A stretch of 64,000 nt of DNA from Brevundimonas sp. UBA7506 (GCF_002479495.1 NZ_DLNQ01000014.1:1-64000); one strand, 5' to 3'. Shown: positions 44,903 to 54,443, counted from the first letter of the stretch. The notes: generated by a model from the letters alone, not told the origin. Numbers and translations are program-made.

Positions 44903-46183
44903 ATGCTCTACGCATTTCACGAGCTCGCCTATCATTCAGCGACGCCGTTCCGGATCGGGGCCCAGATGGCCCGCCAGTTCTGGACATCGCCCTTCAATCC
45001 GGCCTCGGACACGGCCATCGGCCGCACCGCCTACGCCTCGGCCGAGGTGTTCGAGAGCCTTACGCGGCGCTACGGTAAGCCCGCCTGGGGGCTGGAGATC
45101 CTCGACATCGACGGCCACGCCGTGCGCACGACCGAGCAGGTGGTCTGGTCCTCGCCCTGGTGCAGGCTGGTGCGCTTCAAGCGCGACGCGGGCGATCTGA
45201 AGAAGGCGGGCAAGCCGTCCGACGCGCCCGCCGTCCTGATCGTGGCGCCCCTGTCGGGCCATTACGCCACCCTGCTGCGCGGCACGATCGAGGGCTTCCT
45301 TCAGGATCACGATGTCTATGTCAGCGACTGGAGCAACGCCCGACAGGTGCCGGTGCTGGAAGGCCGCTTCGACTTTTACGACTACATCGACCACGTCCGG
45401 GCCATGCTGAGCGCCATCGGCTCGCGCGCCCACGTCGTCGGCGTCTGTCAGCCGGGACCGCCGGTGCTGGCGGCCTGCGCCGTCATGGCGGCCGAGAACG
45501 ACCCGAACCGGCCCGCCTCCATGACCTTCATGGGCTCGCCCATCGACGCCCGCCTGTCGCCGACGGTGACCAACCAGCTGGCCGAGGAAAAGCCCTTCAC
45601 CTGGTTCAGGTCGAACATGATCCACACGGTGCCCTGGCCCTATCCGGGGTTCGGACGGCGCGTCTATCCGGGTTTCGTCCAGCTCTACAGCTTCATGTCG
45701 ATGAACGAGGACAAGCACGTCGACGCCCATCATCGCTACTTCGAGAGCCTGGTCGACGGCGACGGCGACGGGGTCGAGAAGCACGAGCAGTTCTACGACG
45801 AATACCTGTCGGTGCTGGACCTGACCGAGGAATTCTATCTCCAGACCATCGACATCGTCTTCCAGCAGCACCTGTTGGCGCGGGGGCTGTTGGAGCATCG
45901 CGGACAGACGGTCGATCTGACGGCGATCAGCGACATCGGCCTGGCCACGGTCGAGGGCGAGAAGGACGACATCTCCGGCGTGGGTCAGACCCAGGCTGCG
46001 CATGGCCTGACGCCCAACATCCCCGACGACCGCCGCCTGCTCTACGTCCAGCCGGGCGTGGGCCATTACGGCGTCTTCAACGGCCGCCGCTTCCGCGACG
46101 AGATCTATCCGCGGGTGCGCGACTTCATCGCCCAGAACGAGTCCTTAAGTGCAGTATCGGAACGGCCAGCGGCTGCCGCTTGA
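44903..46183 (+). CDS. phaZ: Intracellular polyhydroxybutyrate depolymerase PhaZ
   Basis: PhaZ mobilises stored polyhydroxybutyrate granules. From the ATG at 44903 the protein has 426 residues and starts MLYAFHELAYHSATPFR, typical of the family. The alpha/beta hydrolase nucleophile is Cys182 in VVGVCQPGPPVLAA, where R. eutropha PhaZ1 uses Cys183. An Asp and the His in VQPGVGHYGVFNGRR complete the triad. An upstream in-frame start would add 14 unrelated residues. The next gene overlaps its 3' end by 35 bases. Confidence 0.93.
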   Translation: MLYAFHELAYHSATPFRIGAQMARQFWTSPFNPASDTAIGRTAYASAEVFESLTRRYGKPAWGLEILDIDGHAVRTTEQVVWSSPWCRLVRFKRDAGDLKKAGKPSDAPAVLIVAPLSGHYATLLRGTIEGFLQDHDVYVSDWSNARQVPVLEGRFDFYDYIDHVRAMLSAIGSRAHVVGVCQPGPPVLAACAVMAAENDPNRPASMTFMGSPIDARLSPTVTNQLAEEKPFTWFRSNMIHTVPWPYPGFGRRVYPGFVQLYSFMSMNEDKHVDAHHRYFESLVDGDGDGVEKHEQFYDEYLSVLDLTEEFYLQTIDIVFQQHLLARGLLEHRGQTVDLTAISDIGLATVEGEKDDISGVGQTQAAHGLTPNIPDDRRLLYVQPGVGHYGVFNGRRFRDEIYPRVRDFIAQNESLSAVSERPAAAA

Positions 46184-46862
46184 GGGCGGGGGCGCCCTTC
46201 GCCTGTCGGTGAACCCGCGCGCACGAAGGCTGTCGATCCGTATCGACGCCCGCGCCGGTGAAGCCGTGGCCGTGGCCCCGTCGGAGCGGCGTCTGGGCGA
46301 GGTCGTGGCCTTTGCGCGCACCAGGTCAGACTGGATCGCCGACCGGCTGGCCGCGCGGGTTGCTGGCGCGCCGCTGGAGCCCGGCGCGACCATCTCCTGG
46401 CTGGGACGCAGCGTGCGGCTGGAGGCGGTCGGCGGGGCCGGCGCGGCGCGTCTGGTCGAGACGCCGGACGGGCCGGTGATCCGCTCGGGCGGCGAGGGCG
46501 AGGCCTTCTCGCGCCGGGTCGAGAACTGGTTCAAGAGGGCGGCGCGCGCGTTTCTGGTCGCCCGCACCGAGGTTCATCTGACGGCGCTGGGCCAGAAGCC
46601 GGTCAAGGTGTCGATCGTCGACACCCGCTCGCGCTGGGGTTCGTGCAGCCCGCACAACCGCTCGATCCGCTATTCCTGGCGGGTGATCATGGCCCCGCCG
46701 GAAGTGGCCGACTATCTGGCCGCGCATGAGGTCGCCCACCTGGTCCATGCCGACCACAGCCCCGCCTATTGGGCGGTGGTGCACCGGCTGGTCGGCGATC
46801 ATCGCCCGTTCCGCCAATGGCTGCGCGACCACGGCGCGGCCCTGCACGCCGTGGGGCGGTAG
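46149..46862 (+). CDS. YgjP-type (DUF45) M48-like metallopeptidase
   Basis: The 237-residue protein starts with GTG at 46149, inside the end of phaZ in another frame. The N-terminal part contains RARRLSIRIDARAGEAVAV; the zinc-site part contains RWGSCSPHNRSIRYSWRVIM near 158-177 and AAHEVAHLVHADHSPAYW, with HExxH at 193-197 and a third ligand His soon after. This is the YgjP family of predicted zinc proteases, whose substrate is not known. Confidence 0.9.
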   Translation: MQYRNGQRLPLEGGGALRLSVNPRARRLSIRIDARAGEAVAVAPSERRLGEVVAFARTRSDWIADRLAARVAGAPLEPGATISWLGRSVRLEAVGGAGAARLVETPDGPVIRSGGEGEAFSRRVENWFKRAARAFLVARTEVHLTALGQKPVKVSIVDTRSRWGSCSPHNRSIRYSWRVIMAPPEVADYLAAHEVAHLVHADHSPAYWAVVHRLVGDHRPFRQWLRDHGAALHAVGR

Positions 46863-46876
46863 AGGCCTAGACTCCC

Positions 46877-47003
46877 GCTCATCCCGGCGAAGGCCGGGAT
46901 CCAGATCAAATGACGAGACGGCAGGTCCTGCACGCGGGATCGCACTACTTCCGCAGACGGCGCGCCTTACAATCTGGGTCCCGGCCTTCGCCGGGACGAG
47001 CGA
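46877..47003. repeat. Inverted-repeat element, type B
   Basis: Arms of 31 bp (46877-46907 and 46973-47003) match at 29 positions and flank 65 bases. The arm starts CGCTCATCCCGGCGAAGG, close to but distinct from the type A arm. The interior does not resemble the type A interior. It lies between the YgjP gene and the convergent end of the PBP gene. Confidence 0.8.
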
Positions 47004-47025
47004 GAAAGTATGCGTTCTTCCTCCC

Positions 47026-49104
47026 CTAGAAGAACACCGCCTCGGGCTTCTTCTCGCTGCGCGGGGCGTCCTTGGGGGACGGCTGCGGCGAGGTGGGGCG
47101 AACGACCGGCTGGTTGTTGGGCAGGGGCGCGGGCGCCGGGACGGGCTGGCCGTCGACGATGGCGGGGCCGGGGTCGCCCTCGACCGGCTGGGCGTAGGGA
47201 TCCTCGACCTGACCCATCATGTCGCCGACCGGATCGGGCGCGACCCAGCCTTCGGGCAGGGGCGGGCCGTTGGGGATGGGGTGGACCGCCAGCTTGGGCA
47301 GGGCGGCCTCCATGAAGCCGCGCCAGATGGCGGCGGGCGAGGAGCCGCCGGTCACGCCGCGCATGGCCTTGTTGTCGTCCTTGCCGACCCAGACGGCGGC
47401 GACGAAGCCGCCGGTGTAGCCGACGAACCAGGCGTCCTTGTAGTCCGAGGTGGTGCCGGTCTTGCCCGCGATGTCACGCCCGCCGATGGCCGCCGAACGG
47501 CCGCTGCCCGAGGTGATCACGCCGCGCAGCATCTGGTTCATGTAGTAGAGCGGCGGGTTGTTGATGGTTTGACCGTTTTCGCCCGTGCCGTGGCTGTAGA
47601 TGACGCGGCCCGAAGGGGTGCGGATGCGGCTGATGCCATAGGCCTCGACCCGCTTGCCGCCGTTGGCGAAGGCGTCATAGGCCTGAGCCATCTCCAGCGG
47701 GCTGACCTCGACGGCGCCGAGCGCCATGGACGGCTGCAGGCCGATTTCGCTGGTGATGCCCAGGCGGCGGGCCGCGCGAGCCACGGCGTCGCGGCCGACC
47801 TGATCGGCCACATAGGCGGCCACGGTGTTGGTCGACTGGGCCACGGCCTGGGCCAGGGTCATCTGGCCCGAGAAGTTGCCGGAATAGTTCTTGGGCGACC
47901 AACCGCCGATGGTCACGGGCTGGTCCACGACCGGCGTCGAGGGCGTGTAGCCGGCCTCGGTCGCCGCCAGATAGACGAAGGGCTTCCACGCCGAGCCGGC
48001 CTGGCGGCGGGCGTCGGTCGCGCGGTTGAACTGGCTGTCGGCGTAGGAGCCGCCGCCGATCATGGCGCGGACCCGGCCTTCGCCGTCCAGGGCGACCAGG
48101 GCCGCCTGTTCGACGCCCCGGCCCTTGTCGCGGTCGAGGATGCGGCGCACGGCGCGCTCGGCGTCGGTCTGCAGGGTCAGGTCGAGGGTGGTCTCGACCA
48201 CCATGTCCTCGGTGGGTTCGCCGACCAGGCCGCGGATCTGCTTGTCCAGCCAGTCGATGAAATACTGGGCGTGCTGGCTGGCCAGGGTGCGCGAGACGCG
48301 GACCGGCTCGGCCACGGCGGCTTCGCGCTGGGCCGGGGTGATGGCGCCGACGTCGACCATTTCGTTCAGCACGACGTTGGCTCGGGTGGCGGCGCGTTCG
48401 CTCTCGGAGACGGGCGAATAGCGCGACGGGGCCTTCAGCAGGCCGGCCAGCAGGGCGGATTCGCCGACTGTCAGCTTGTCCGCGCTCTTGTCGAAATAGC
48501 GCTGCGAGGCGGCCTCGATGCCATAGGCGCCGGCGCCGAAATAGACGCGGTTCAGATAGAGGGCGAGAATCTCTTTCTTGGTGAACTTCATCTCCAGCCA
48601 GACGGCCAGCATCAGCTCCTGGACCTTGCGCTTCATGTTCTGATCGGGCGTCAGGAACAGATTCTTGGCCAGCTGCTGGGTGATGGTCGAGCCGCCCTGG
48701 ACCACGCGTCCGGCCTTGAGGTTCAGCGCCATGGCGCGGCTCATGCCGATGGGGTCGAAACCGGGGTGGTGGTAGAAGCGGCGGTCCTCGATGGCCACGA
48801 AGGCGGCGGGGACATAGTCGGGCAGGGAGTCCAGATCGACCGGCGGGGCCATCTGGGTGCCGCGCACCGCGATCAGGGCGCCGGAGCGGTCCAGATAGGT
48901 GATCGAGGGCTGGCGCTCGACGTCATAAAGCGTCGAGGTGTCGGGCAGGTCGCGCGCGAAGATGGCGAAGAAGACGACCGCGAAGATCAGGCCCCAGACG
49001 GCCAGCACCGCGCCCCAGTAGAAGAGGTTGCCGAGGAAGGACCGACGCGGCTTCTTGCCGCCAGCCTGCTCGTTGCGGTCCGGTCCGCCGTCTTTACGCG
49101 CCAT
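47026..49104 (-). CDS. Class A penicillin-binding protein (PBP1A-like)
   Basis: This bifunctional peptidoglycan synthase has 692 residues. One N-terminal membrane helix (about 25-48) is followed by the GT51 glycosyltransferase domain (VAIEDRRFYHHPG near 103-115, GGSTITQQLAKN near 137-148) and the transpeptidase domain with SAWK at 371-374, STN near 420 and KTGT near 540. The C-terminus is a Pro/Gln-rich tail. It lacks the long insert of gamma-proteobacterial PBP1A (about 850 residues). Caulobacter relatives have several such PBPs, so I assign no specific name. Confidence 0.95.
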   Translation of the reverse strand: MARKDGGPDRNEQAGGKKPRRSFLGNLFYWGAVLAVWGLIFAVVFFAIFARDLPDTSTLYDVERQPSITYLDRSGALIAVRGTQMAPPVDLDSLPDYVPAAFVAIEDRRFYHHPGFDPIGMSRAMALNLKAGRVVQGGSTITQQLAKNLFLTPDQNMKRKVQELMLAVWLEMKFTKKEILALYLNRVYFGAGAYGIEAASQRYFDKSADKLTVGESALLAGLLKAPSRYSPVSESERAATRANVVLNEMVDVGAITPAQREAAVAEPVRVSRTLASQHAQYFIDWLDKQIRGLVGEPTEDMVVETTLDLTLQTDAERAVRRILDRDKGRGVEQAALVALDGEGRVRAMIGGGSYADSQFNRATDARRQAGSAWKPFVYLAATEAGYTPSTPVVDQPVTIGGWSPKNYSGNFSGQMTLAQAVAQSTNTVAAYVADQVGRDAVARAARRLGITSEIGLQPSMALGAVEVSPLEMAQAYDAFANGGKRVEAYGISRIRTPSGRVIYSHGTGENGQTINNPPLYYMNQMLRGVITSGSGRSAAIGGRDIAGKTGTTSDYKDAWFVGYTGGFVAAVWVGKDDNKAMRGVTGGSSPAAIWRGFMEAALPKLAVHPIPNGPPLPEGWVAPDPVGDMMGQVEDPYAQPVEGDPGPAIVDGQPVPAPAPLPNNQPVVRPTSPQPSPKDAPRSEKKPEAVFF

Positions 49105-49249
49105 GAAAGTCCCTCTTGCAGCGGCGTGACCCTAGAGCGAAATCGGCAGGGACGCGACAGCGTCCAAACTCAGATATTCGCCCAAGCAAGACGCCGGGTC
49201 GCGCCGTCGCAGAAAACGCCGTCTTTTCTAATCACAGGAGCGTGAGGAC

Positions 49250-50203
49250 CTATTTCGCCGAAAGAAAGGCGTCGAGGTCGCCGTAGAAGGCCGTCGGCTG
49301 GTCCAGCATGATGAAGTGGGCGCTGTCATCGATGCGCTTCAGTTTCGCGCCCGGCAGGGTCGAAAACGACATCTGATAGATGGCGTCGGTGATGGCGTCG
49401 GTCATGCGCGGGTCGTTGAACTTCACGTAGAGGACTTCGGTCGGGGCGGTGATCTTGCCCAGTTCCGGGCGCAGATCGGTGACGATCAGTTCGCGGAATG
49501 CGGCGGCCGAGACCTGCTGATCGCTGTTTTCGGTGTCCTGCAACGGGCCGGAGCGGGCGGCCTCGGTCTTGATCATGCCGGTGACGGCGGCCTTGGCCTG
49601 GGTCAGGTACTGGTCGCGGGGCGCGGTCGACTGGGCGGTGAAGACCTGATCGGCGACGGGGACGACGCTCTGGGCCGTGGTTCCGGGCGGGCCGAACATG
49701 GCGCCCATGAAGGGGATCATGTCCACCACCATCAGCTTGCCGACGAGGTCGGGGTGCCGTGCGGCCAGCATCATGCCCATGGTCCCGCCCATGGAGTGGC
49801 CGACGACGGCGGGCTTTTGCAGACCCTGTTCGCGAATGTAGCGGGCGATTTCCTCGGCCACGGGGGCGGCGACAGGCCCGGTCGCATTGCCCTTGGCCGG
49901 GGCGCCGGCGAAGCCCTGAACATGGATGCGGTGGACGCGGTAGCGGTCCCCCAGATGATCGACCACGCCCTGCCAGATCTCGGGCGAGGACGACAGGCCG
50001 GGGATGAGGATCAGGTCAGGGGCGCCTTCGGGGCCGTCGACGCGGACGTGCAGGCGGTCCGAGGCGAAGGCGGCGTGGGCGTGGCCGTGAGCGGCGTGGC
50101 CCTCGGCATGGTTTGTGTGGCCGTCCTGGGCCAGGGCGGGCTGGGCGGCGACCAGCAGCAGGGCGGCGGCGCCGGAAGCAAGAATGGAGGCGGTGCGGAT
50201 CAT
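49250..50203 (-). CDS. Secreted alpha/beta hydrolase with His-rich N-terminus
   Basis: The 317-residue protein has a Sec signal peptide (ASGAAALLLVAAQPALA) and then a His-rich stretch of about 20 residues (GHTNHAEGHAAHGHAHA), with seven histidines. The hydrolase core has ILIPGLSSSPEIW near 65-77, the nucleophile VVGHSMGGTMGMML near 133-146, an Asp in the KFNDPRM region and the His in IDDSAHFIMLDQP. Function and substrate are unknown. The His-rich stretch could bind Zn, Ni or Cu, which is inference. Confidence 0.88.
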   Translation of the reverse strand: MIRTASILASGAAALLLVAAQPALAQDGHTNHAEGHAAHGHAHAAFASDRLHVRVDGPEGAPDLILIPGLSSSPEIWQGVVDHLGDRYRVHRIHVQGFAGAPAKGNATGPVAAPVAEEIARYIREQGLQKPAVVGHSMGGTMGMMLAARHPDLVGKLMVVDMIPFMGAMFGPPGTTAQSVVPVADQVFTAQSTAPRDQYLTQAKAAVTGMIKTEAARSGPLQDTENSDQQVSAAAFRELIVTDLRPELGKITAPTEVLYVKFNDPRMTDAITDAIYQMSFSTLPGAKLKRIDDSAHFIMLDQPTAFYGDLDAFLSAK

Positions 50204-50302
50204 GGCGTCTTCTCCCCGAAGATTTTGACCCAGATTAATTCATCGGTTGCAGAAGGGAATGGGCTTTGGACGGGCGGCGGTCCCTGCTGCTAGAAAGCGG
50301 CC

Positions 50303-51418
50303 ATGACCGCTGACGCTGCTTCTTCTCCCGCGACCGCTCCCGAGGCCAAGGCGCCGCCGACCGCCTTCGGCAAGGGCTTCGTGCGCGACGCCTGGTATTT
50401 CGTGGCCCTGGCGCGCGACGTGCCGGTCGCCAGTCTGAAGCGCTATGAGGTGATGGACGAACCGGTTCTGGTCGGCCGGACCCGCGCGGGCGAGGTCTAC
50501 GCCATGCGCGACATCTGCCCCCACCGGGCGGCGCCCCTGTCGGCCGGGCGTCTGGTGGAAAAGCCGGGCGAGGGCGAGACGATCGAATGCCCCTATCACG
50601 GCTGGCGCTTCCGCCCCGACGGCGTCTGCGCGGCCATTCCCTCCCTGGTCGAGGATCAGGCCTTCGAGGCCAACCGCATCCGGGTGCGGTCCTATCCGGT
50701 GCGCGAGAGCCAGGGCCTGGTCTTCGTCTGGATGGCTTCGGACGCGCGCAATCCGTCCGAGCCGGACCACGAGCCGCCGCTCTTCCCCGGCGCCGAGGTC
50801 GAGGCCAAGCTGGTCGAGGCCATGGACTTCGACAGCCATATCGACCACGCGGTCATCGGCCTGATGGACCCCGCGCACGGCCCCTTCGTGCATCAGCAGT
50901 GGTGGTGGCGCTCCGAACACTCGATGCACGAGAAGGCCAAGACCTTCGCGCCGCGCGACTATGGCTGGGCCATGGTGCGCCACGCCCCGTCGTCGAACAG
51001 CCGCCTGTACAAGATTCTGGGCGGGGCGCCGGCGACCGAGATCACCTTCCGCCTGCCGGGCTATCGCTGGGAGCATATCCAGGTCGGCGCCAAGCAGGTG
51101 CTGGCCCTGACCTGCCTGACGCCGGTGACGGAAAACAAGACCCGCATCACCCAGATCTTCTGGTCCGACCACTGGGTGTTCGCCATCGCCAAGCCCTTCC
51201 TGCGGATGGGCGTGGTCGCCTTCCTGAAGCAGGACGGCGGCATGGTGAACCTGCAGAACGAGGGGCTGAAGTACGATCCCGCCCTGATCTGGATCGACGA
51301 CGCCGACAAGCAGGCCAAGTGGTATCAGCAGCTGAAGCGCGAGTGGACCAAGAGCCGCGCCGAGGGCCGCGCCTTCGTCAATCCGATCAAGGAAATTGTC
51401 CTGCGCTGGAAGAGCTGA
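50303..51418 (+). CDS. Rieske-type aromatic ring-hydroxylating/O-demethylating oxygenase
   Basis: The 371-residue protein has a Rieske [2Fe-2S] domain with CPHRAAPLSAG (near residues 72-82) and CPYHGWRF (near 97-104), then a catalytic domain with the likely mononuclear iron ligands in DHAVIGLMDPAHGPFVH. Overall it resembles VanA-like oxygenase subunits. The partner reductase is not adjacent. The TetR gene facing it may regulate this or a nearby catabolic function. The substrate is unknown. Confidence 0.9.
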   Translation: MTADAASSPATAPEAKAPPTAFGKGFVRDAWYFVALARDVPVASLKRYEVMDEPVLVGRTRAGEVYAMRDICPHRAAPLSAGRLVEKPGEGETIECPYHGWRFRPDGVCAAIPSLVEDQAFEANRIRVRSYPVRESQGLVFVWMASDARNPSEPDHEPPLFPGAEVEAKLVEAMDFDSHIDHAVIGLMDPAHGPFVHQQWWWRSEHSMHEKAKTFAPRDYGWAMVRHAPSSNSRLYKILGGAPATEITFRLPGYRWEHIQVGAKQVLALTCLTPVTENKTRITQIFWSDHWVFAIAKPFLRMGVVAFLKQDGGMVNLQNEGLKYDPALIWIDDADKQAKWYQQLKREWTKSRAEGRAFVNPIKEIVLRWKS

Positions 51419-51463
51419 GCGGAGGGCTGGCCACGGTCAGTCGGCGCCGGGTCTGAAGCCAAG

Positions 51464-51499
51464 AAAAAGGCCTCTCCCGCGATGGGGAGAGGCCTTTTT
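51464..51499. terminator. Bidirectional terminator between Rieske and TetR genes
   Basis: A perfect 15-bp inverted repeat (51464-51478 with 51485-51499) begins AAAAAGG and ends CCTTTTT, so both strands have a T tract. It serves the two convergent genes. Confidence 0.95.
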
Positions 51500-51531
51500 G
51501 TTCGGCGGTCAGGGGCGCGTCGCCCCGCCGA

Positions 51532-52191
51532 TTACTGGCGCGACAACTGGCTGGACAGGATGAGGTCCAGTTGCTTGCGGATGTGCGGCGTCAGCTCCTC
51601 GATGCCCCAGTTGTCGTAGGCGGCGTAGCGGAAGTTGGCGATGAAGACGTCCCAGATCATGCGGGCCATGACCAGCTGATCCAGGTCCTGACGCAGTTCG
51701 CCCTCGCGGATGCCGCCTTGCAGCACGGCGATGACGGCCTCGATGATGGGCTTGACGAAGGTGCGCGAACGGGCGTCGGCGGCCTCGGGCTGGAACCACG
51801 AGCGGGCGATCATGGCCTGCATCAGCGGCAGGTGCTCCAGCGAGCGATGGTAACCGGCGGTCAGGCCCTCGGCCAGACGCTCCGCGACGCGGCCTTCATG
51901 ACCGGCGGCGGTCTGGATGTCCTGCAGCAGCCCGGCCATTTCCTCGGCGAAGACGCACTCGAACAGTTCGGCCTTGTCCTGGAAGTTGGCGAAGACGGCG
52001 CCGGTCGACATTCCGGCGCCCTTGGCGATGTCGCGAATGGTGGCGGCGTCGTAGCCGCGCTCGGCGAAGAGGGCGCGCGCGGCGTCCAGCACCTTCTGAC
52101 GGGTGCGGATCTTGGCGGCCTGGCGGCGGTTCATCCGGACCGGGGCTTCGGTTTCGGCAGCCTCGGGGGCGGACAGGGTGGTCTCACGCAT
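51532..52191 (-). CDS. TetR-family transcriptional regulator
   Basis: The 219-residue protein has the TetR helix-turn-helix at residues about 27-75 (RQKVLDAARALFAERGYDAATIRDIAKGAGMSTGAVFANF in two overlapping halves). The C-terminal ligand domain continues to LILSSQLSRQ. It faces the Rieske gene and is preceded by 236 bases of gap. The ligand and targets are unknown; autorepression through the inverted repeat near 52346 is possible. Confidence 0.93.
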   Translation of the reverse strand: MRETTLSAPEAAETEAPVRMNRRQAAKIRTRQKVLDAARALFAERGYDAATIRDIAKGAGMSTGAVFANFQDKAELFECVFAEEMAGLLQDIQTAAGHEGRVAERLAEGLTAGYHRSLEHLPLMQAMIARSWFQPEAADARSRTFVKPIIEAVIAVLQGGIREGELRQDLDQLVMARMIWDVFIANFRYAAYDNWGIEELTPHIRKQLDLILSSQLSRQ

Positions 52192-52427
52192 CAGTAAAAT
52201 ACTCTGGCTCGGGAGGGGCTTAGAGCCCGCCGGTCGTGAAGGACGTTAGCAGCATCGAACCAGATCCGACGCCGCCTCGGCGTGGACCACGGCAAGACGA
52301 CGACAGGCGTCCCGTGGGGGGAGGCGAACTTTCATCACCGAACATTGACCAAAATGGGTCACGAACCGCGCTCAAATCTTGCTGAAGCTTGGCCTTAAGG
52401 TCAATCTACATAAGGGTTTTTACGTAG
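52192..52427. promoter_or_regulatory. Upstream region of the TetR gene with inverted repeat
   Basis: This 236-bp stretch holds no gene. TGACC at 52346-52350 faces GGTCA at 52357-52361 across AAAATG, a TetR-operator-like inverted repeat. CCTTAAGG near 52392-52399 is a second small palindrome. It must contain the TetR promoter on the - strand; I could not pick -10 and -35 boxes with confidence. Confidence 0.45.
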
Positions 52428-54290
52428 TCACGTATTCCCGGTCGGTGGCGAGAGAGCGGATCGCACGCTTCTGAAAGCCCGGGCGGGGCGGGCGCCGCGA
52501 TCATCGGGCGCGGCCGCCTGGAAGGTTCTGCGGAAGCCGTCGCGGCGTTCATGGATCGACGCCAGCACAAGCCCCATGGGCACGCCGAGGTCGACCAGGG
52601 TGTTTTCGGCCAGTTGCAGGCTGGCCTCGGTGGTTTCCGGCACGGCGTCGGTGACGCCCAGGGCGTAAAGACGGGCGGCGTGTCGGTCGTCGCGTGCGCG
52701 CGCGATGAGGATCAGGTCGGGGCGCAGGGCGCGGGCGGCCTTGACCACCTCATCGACCTTGGTCGGGCTATCCATGGTGACGATCAGGGCGCGGGCGGAT
52801 TCCAGGCCGCAGGCGTTGAGCATCTCGGGCCGGGCGGCGTCGCCGAAATAGACTTCGAAGCCCTCGGCGCGGCCGGAGCGAACCGAGGCGGGGTCGGCGT
52901 CGAGGGCGATGAACCTCTGGTCGTGTTCGGCCAGAAGTTCGCCCACCAGTCGGCCCACCCGACCGAAGCCGACCACCAGGACGGCGCCGTCGGGCGCCAG
53001 GACGGCGCCGTTCGGCGACAAGCCCTCAGCGTCGGTCTCAAGCGGAAGGGCGGCGCCTTGGGTCAACACCCGCGCCAGGACGGCCAGGGGCGGGACGGCG
53101 AACATGCTGAGGGTGGCCGCCAGCATGGCCTTGCGGGTCAGGTCGGGGTCCGCCAGGCCCTCGACCAGGCCGGTCGACAGGACGACGAAGGCGAATTCGC
53201 CCGCCGGGCCGAGAACCAGGGCGGTCTCGATAGCCGAACGCGCCGCCAGGCCCCAAGCGCGCGCCAGAATGAAGATGATCAAGGCCTTCAACAGGATCAG
53301 GCCGCCGGCCAGACCCAGCACCGTCCAGGGGTCGGCGGCCACGGCGTCCAGATCCAGGCCGATGCCGACGCCGATGAAGAAGACGCCGAGCAGCAAGCCC
53401 TTGAATGGATCTATGGCCACCTCGACCTCGCGGCGGAACTCGGTCTCGGCCAGGAGCACCCCGGCCACGAGGGCGCCCAGGCTCATCGACAGGCCGACCG
53501 CCTGGGCCCCCAACCCGGCGACGACAACGACCAGAAGGCAGGCGGCGACGAACAGTTCACGGCCCTCGCCGCGATGCTGGGCCCGGGCCACCGAGCGGAA
53601 CATGGGGCGCAGCACCAGCCGGCCTAGCAAGACCATCAGGAACAGGCCGCCGGCGGCCGGCAGCAGGGTGAAGAGGGCGCGTCCCAGGGCGGCGGGCTCT
53701 ACGGCGCCGCCGGATGCGGCGCTTTGGGCCAAGGTGGCCAGAACGGTGACGGTGATCAGGATGGGCGCCACCGCCACGTCCTGGGCCAGAAGCACGGCGA
53801 AGGAAGCGCGGCCGGTCTCGCTGTTGATGCGGCCCTGCGCCGCCAGAACCGGCATGACCACGGCGGTCGAGGAAAGGGCCAGGCCCATGCCCAGAACCGC
53901 TGCCCCCGCCAAGGGCTGGCCCAGGACCATGAATACGACGGCGATGGCGACGGCGCAGACGGCGATCTGCAGCATGCCGAGTCCGAAAACCATGCGACGC
54001 ATGGCCTTGAGCCGTTCCCACGACAGCTCCAGTCCGATCATGAACAGGAGGAAGGCGACGCCCAGCTCCGACAGTTGGCGGATCTGGGCCTGATCGCCGA
54101 TGGTCAGCCAGCCGAGCCAGCCGTGCGTCTGGGCGAACCGGCCCAGGCCGTCGGGGCCCAGCAGGACGCCCGCGGCCAGAAAGCCCAGAACCGGACTGAT
54201 CTTGAGGCGGTTGAACAGGGGCACGACCACGCCCGCGGCCGCCAGAAAGACCACAAGGTCCCGATACTCGCCGCCGTGCGCCTGGCCCAT
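52428..54290 (-). CDS. CPA2 monovalent cation:proton antiporter with TrkA-N domain (KefB/YbaL type)
   Basis: The 620-residue protein has about twelve membrane segments (residues 10-405; LGFLAAGVLLGPDGLG, LGVAFLLFMIGLELSW, ALSSTAVVMPVLAAQGR) and a cytoplasmic TrkA-N domain with VVGFGRVGRLVGELL near residue 440. It lacks a separate KefG/KefF-like partner gene nearby. It probably exchanges K+ or Na+ for H+. The ATG at 54290 is chosen because GGAGG lies 6 bases before it; 13 more in-frame residues upstream do not fit. Confidence 0.93.
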   Translation of the reverse strand: MGQAHGGEYRDLVVFLAAAGVVVPLFNRLKISPVLGFLAAGVLLGPDGLGRFAQTHGWLGWLTIGDQAQIRQLSELGVAFLLFMIGLELSWERLKAMRRMVFGLGMLQIAVCAVAIAVVFMVLGQPLAGAAVLGMGLALSSTAVVMPVLAAQGRINSETGRASFAVLLAQDVAVAPILITVTVLATLAQSAASGGAVEPAALGRALFTLLPAAGGLFLMVLLGRLVLRPMFRSVARAQHRGEGRELFVAACLLVVVVAGLGAQAVGLSMSLGALVAGVLLAETEFRREVEVAIDPFKGLLLGVFFIGVGIGLDLDAVAADPWTVLGLAGGLILLKALIIFILARAWGLAARSAIETALVLGPAGEFAFVVLSTGLVEGLADPDLTRKAMLAATLSMFAVPPLAVLARVLTQGAALPLETDAEGLSPNGAVLAPDGAVLVVGFGRVGRLVGELLAEHDQRFIALDADPASVRSGRAEGFEVYFGDAARPEMLNACGLESARALIVTMDSPTKVDEVVKAARALRPDLILIARARDDRHAARLYALGVTDAVPETTEASLQLAENTLVDLGVPMGLVLASIHERRDGFRRTFQAAAPDDRGARPARAFRSVRSALSPPTGNT

Positions 54291-54443
54291 GGATCCTCCG
54301 TAAGGTCGCACTGTGATGCAGGCGATCACGTTCTGGCGATACCGCTCGCGTCTTTCATGAACTTTTTTTAAGACGCCGGGGCGCTCAAGGCGGGATTAGG
54401 GTCCGCGCCGAACCTGAGCATGGGTTAGTCGAGGGATTTGCTT

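Noticed and set aside
46726..49245. 839-codon + strand frame across the PBP gene
   Set aside because: It runs antisense to a full class A PBP with all motifs; the upstream part covers the type B repeat.
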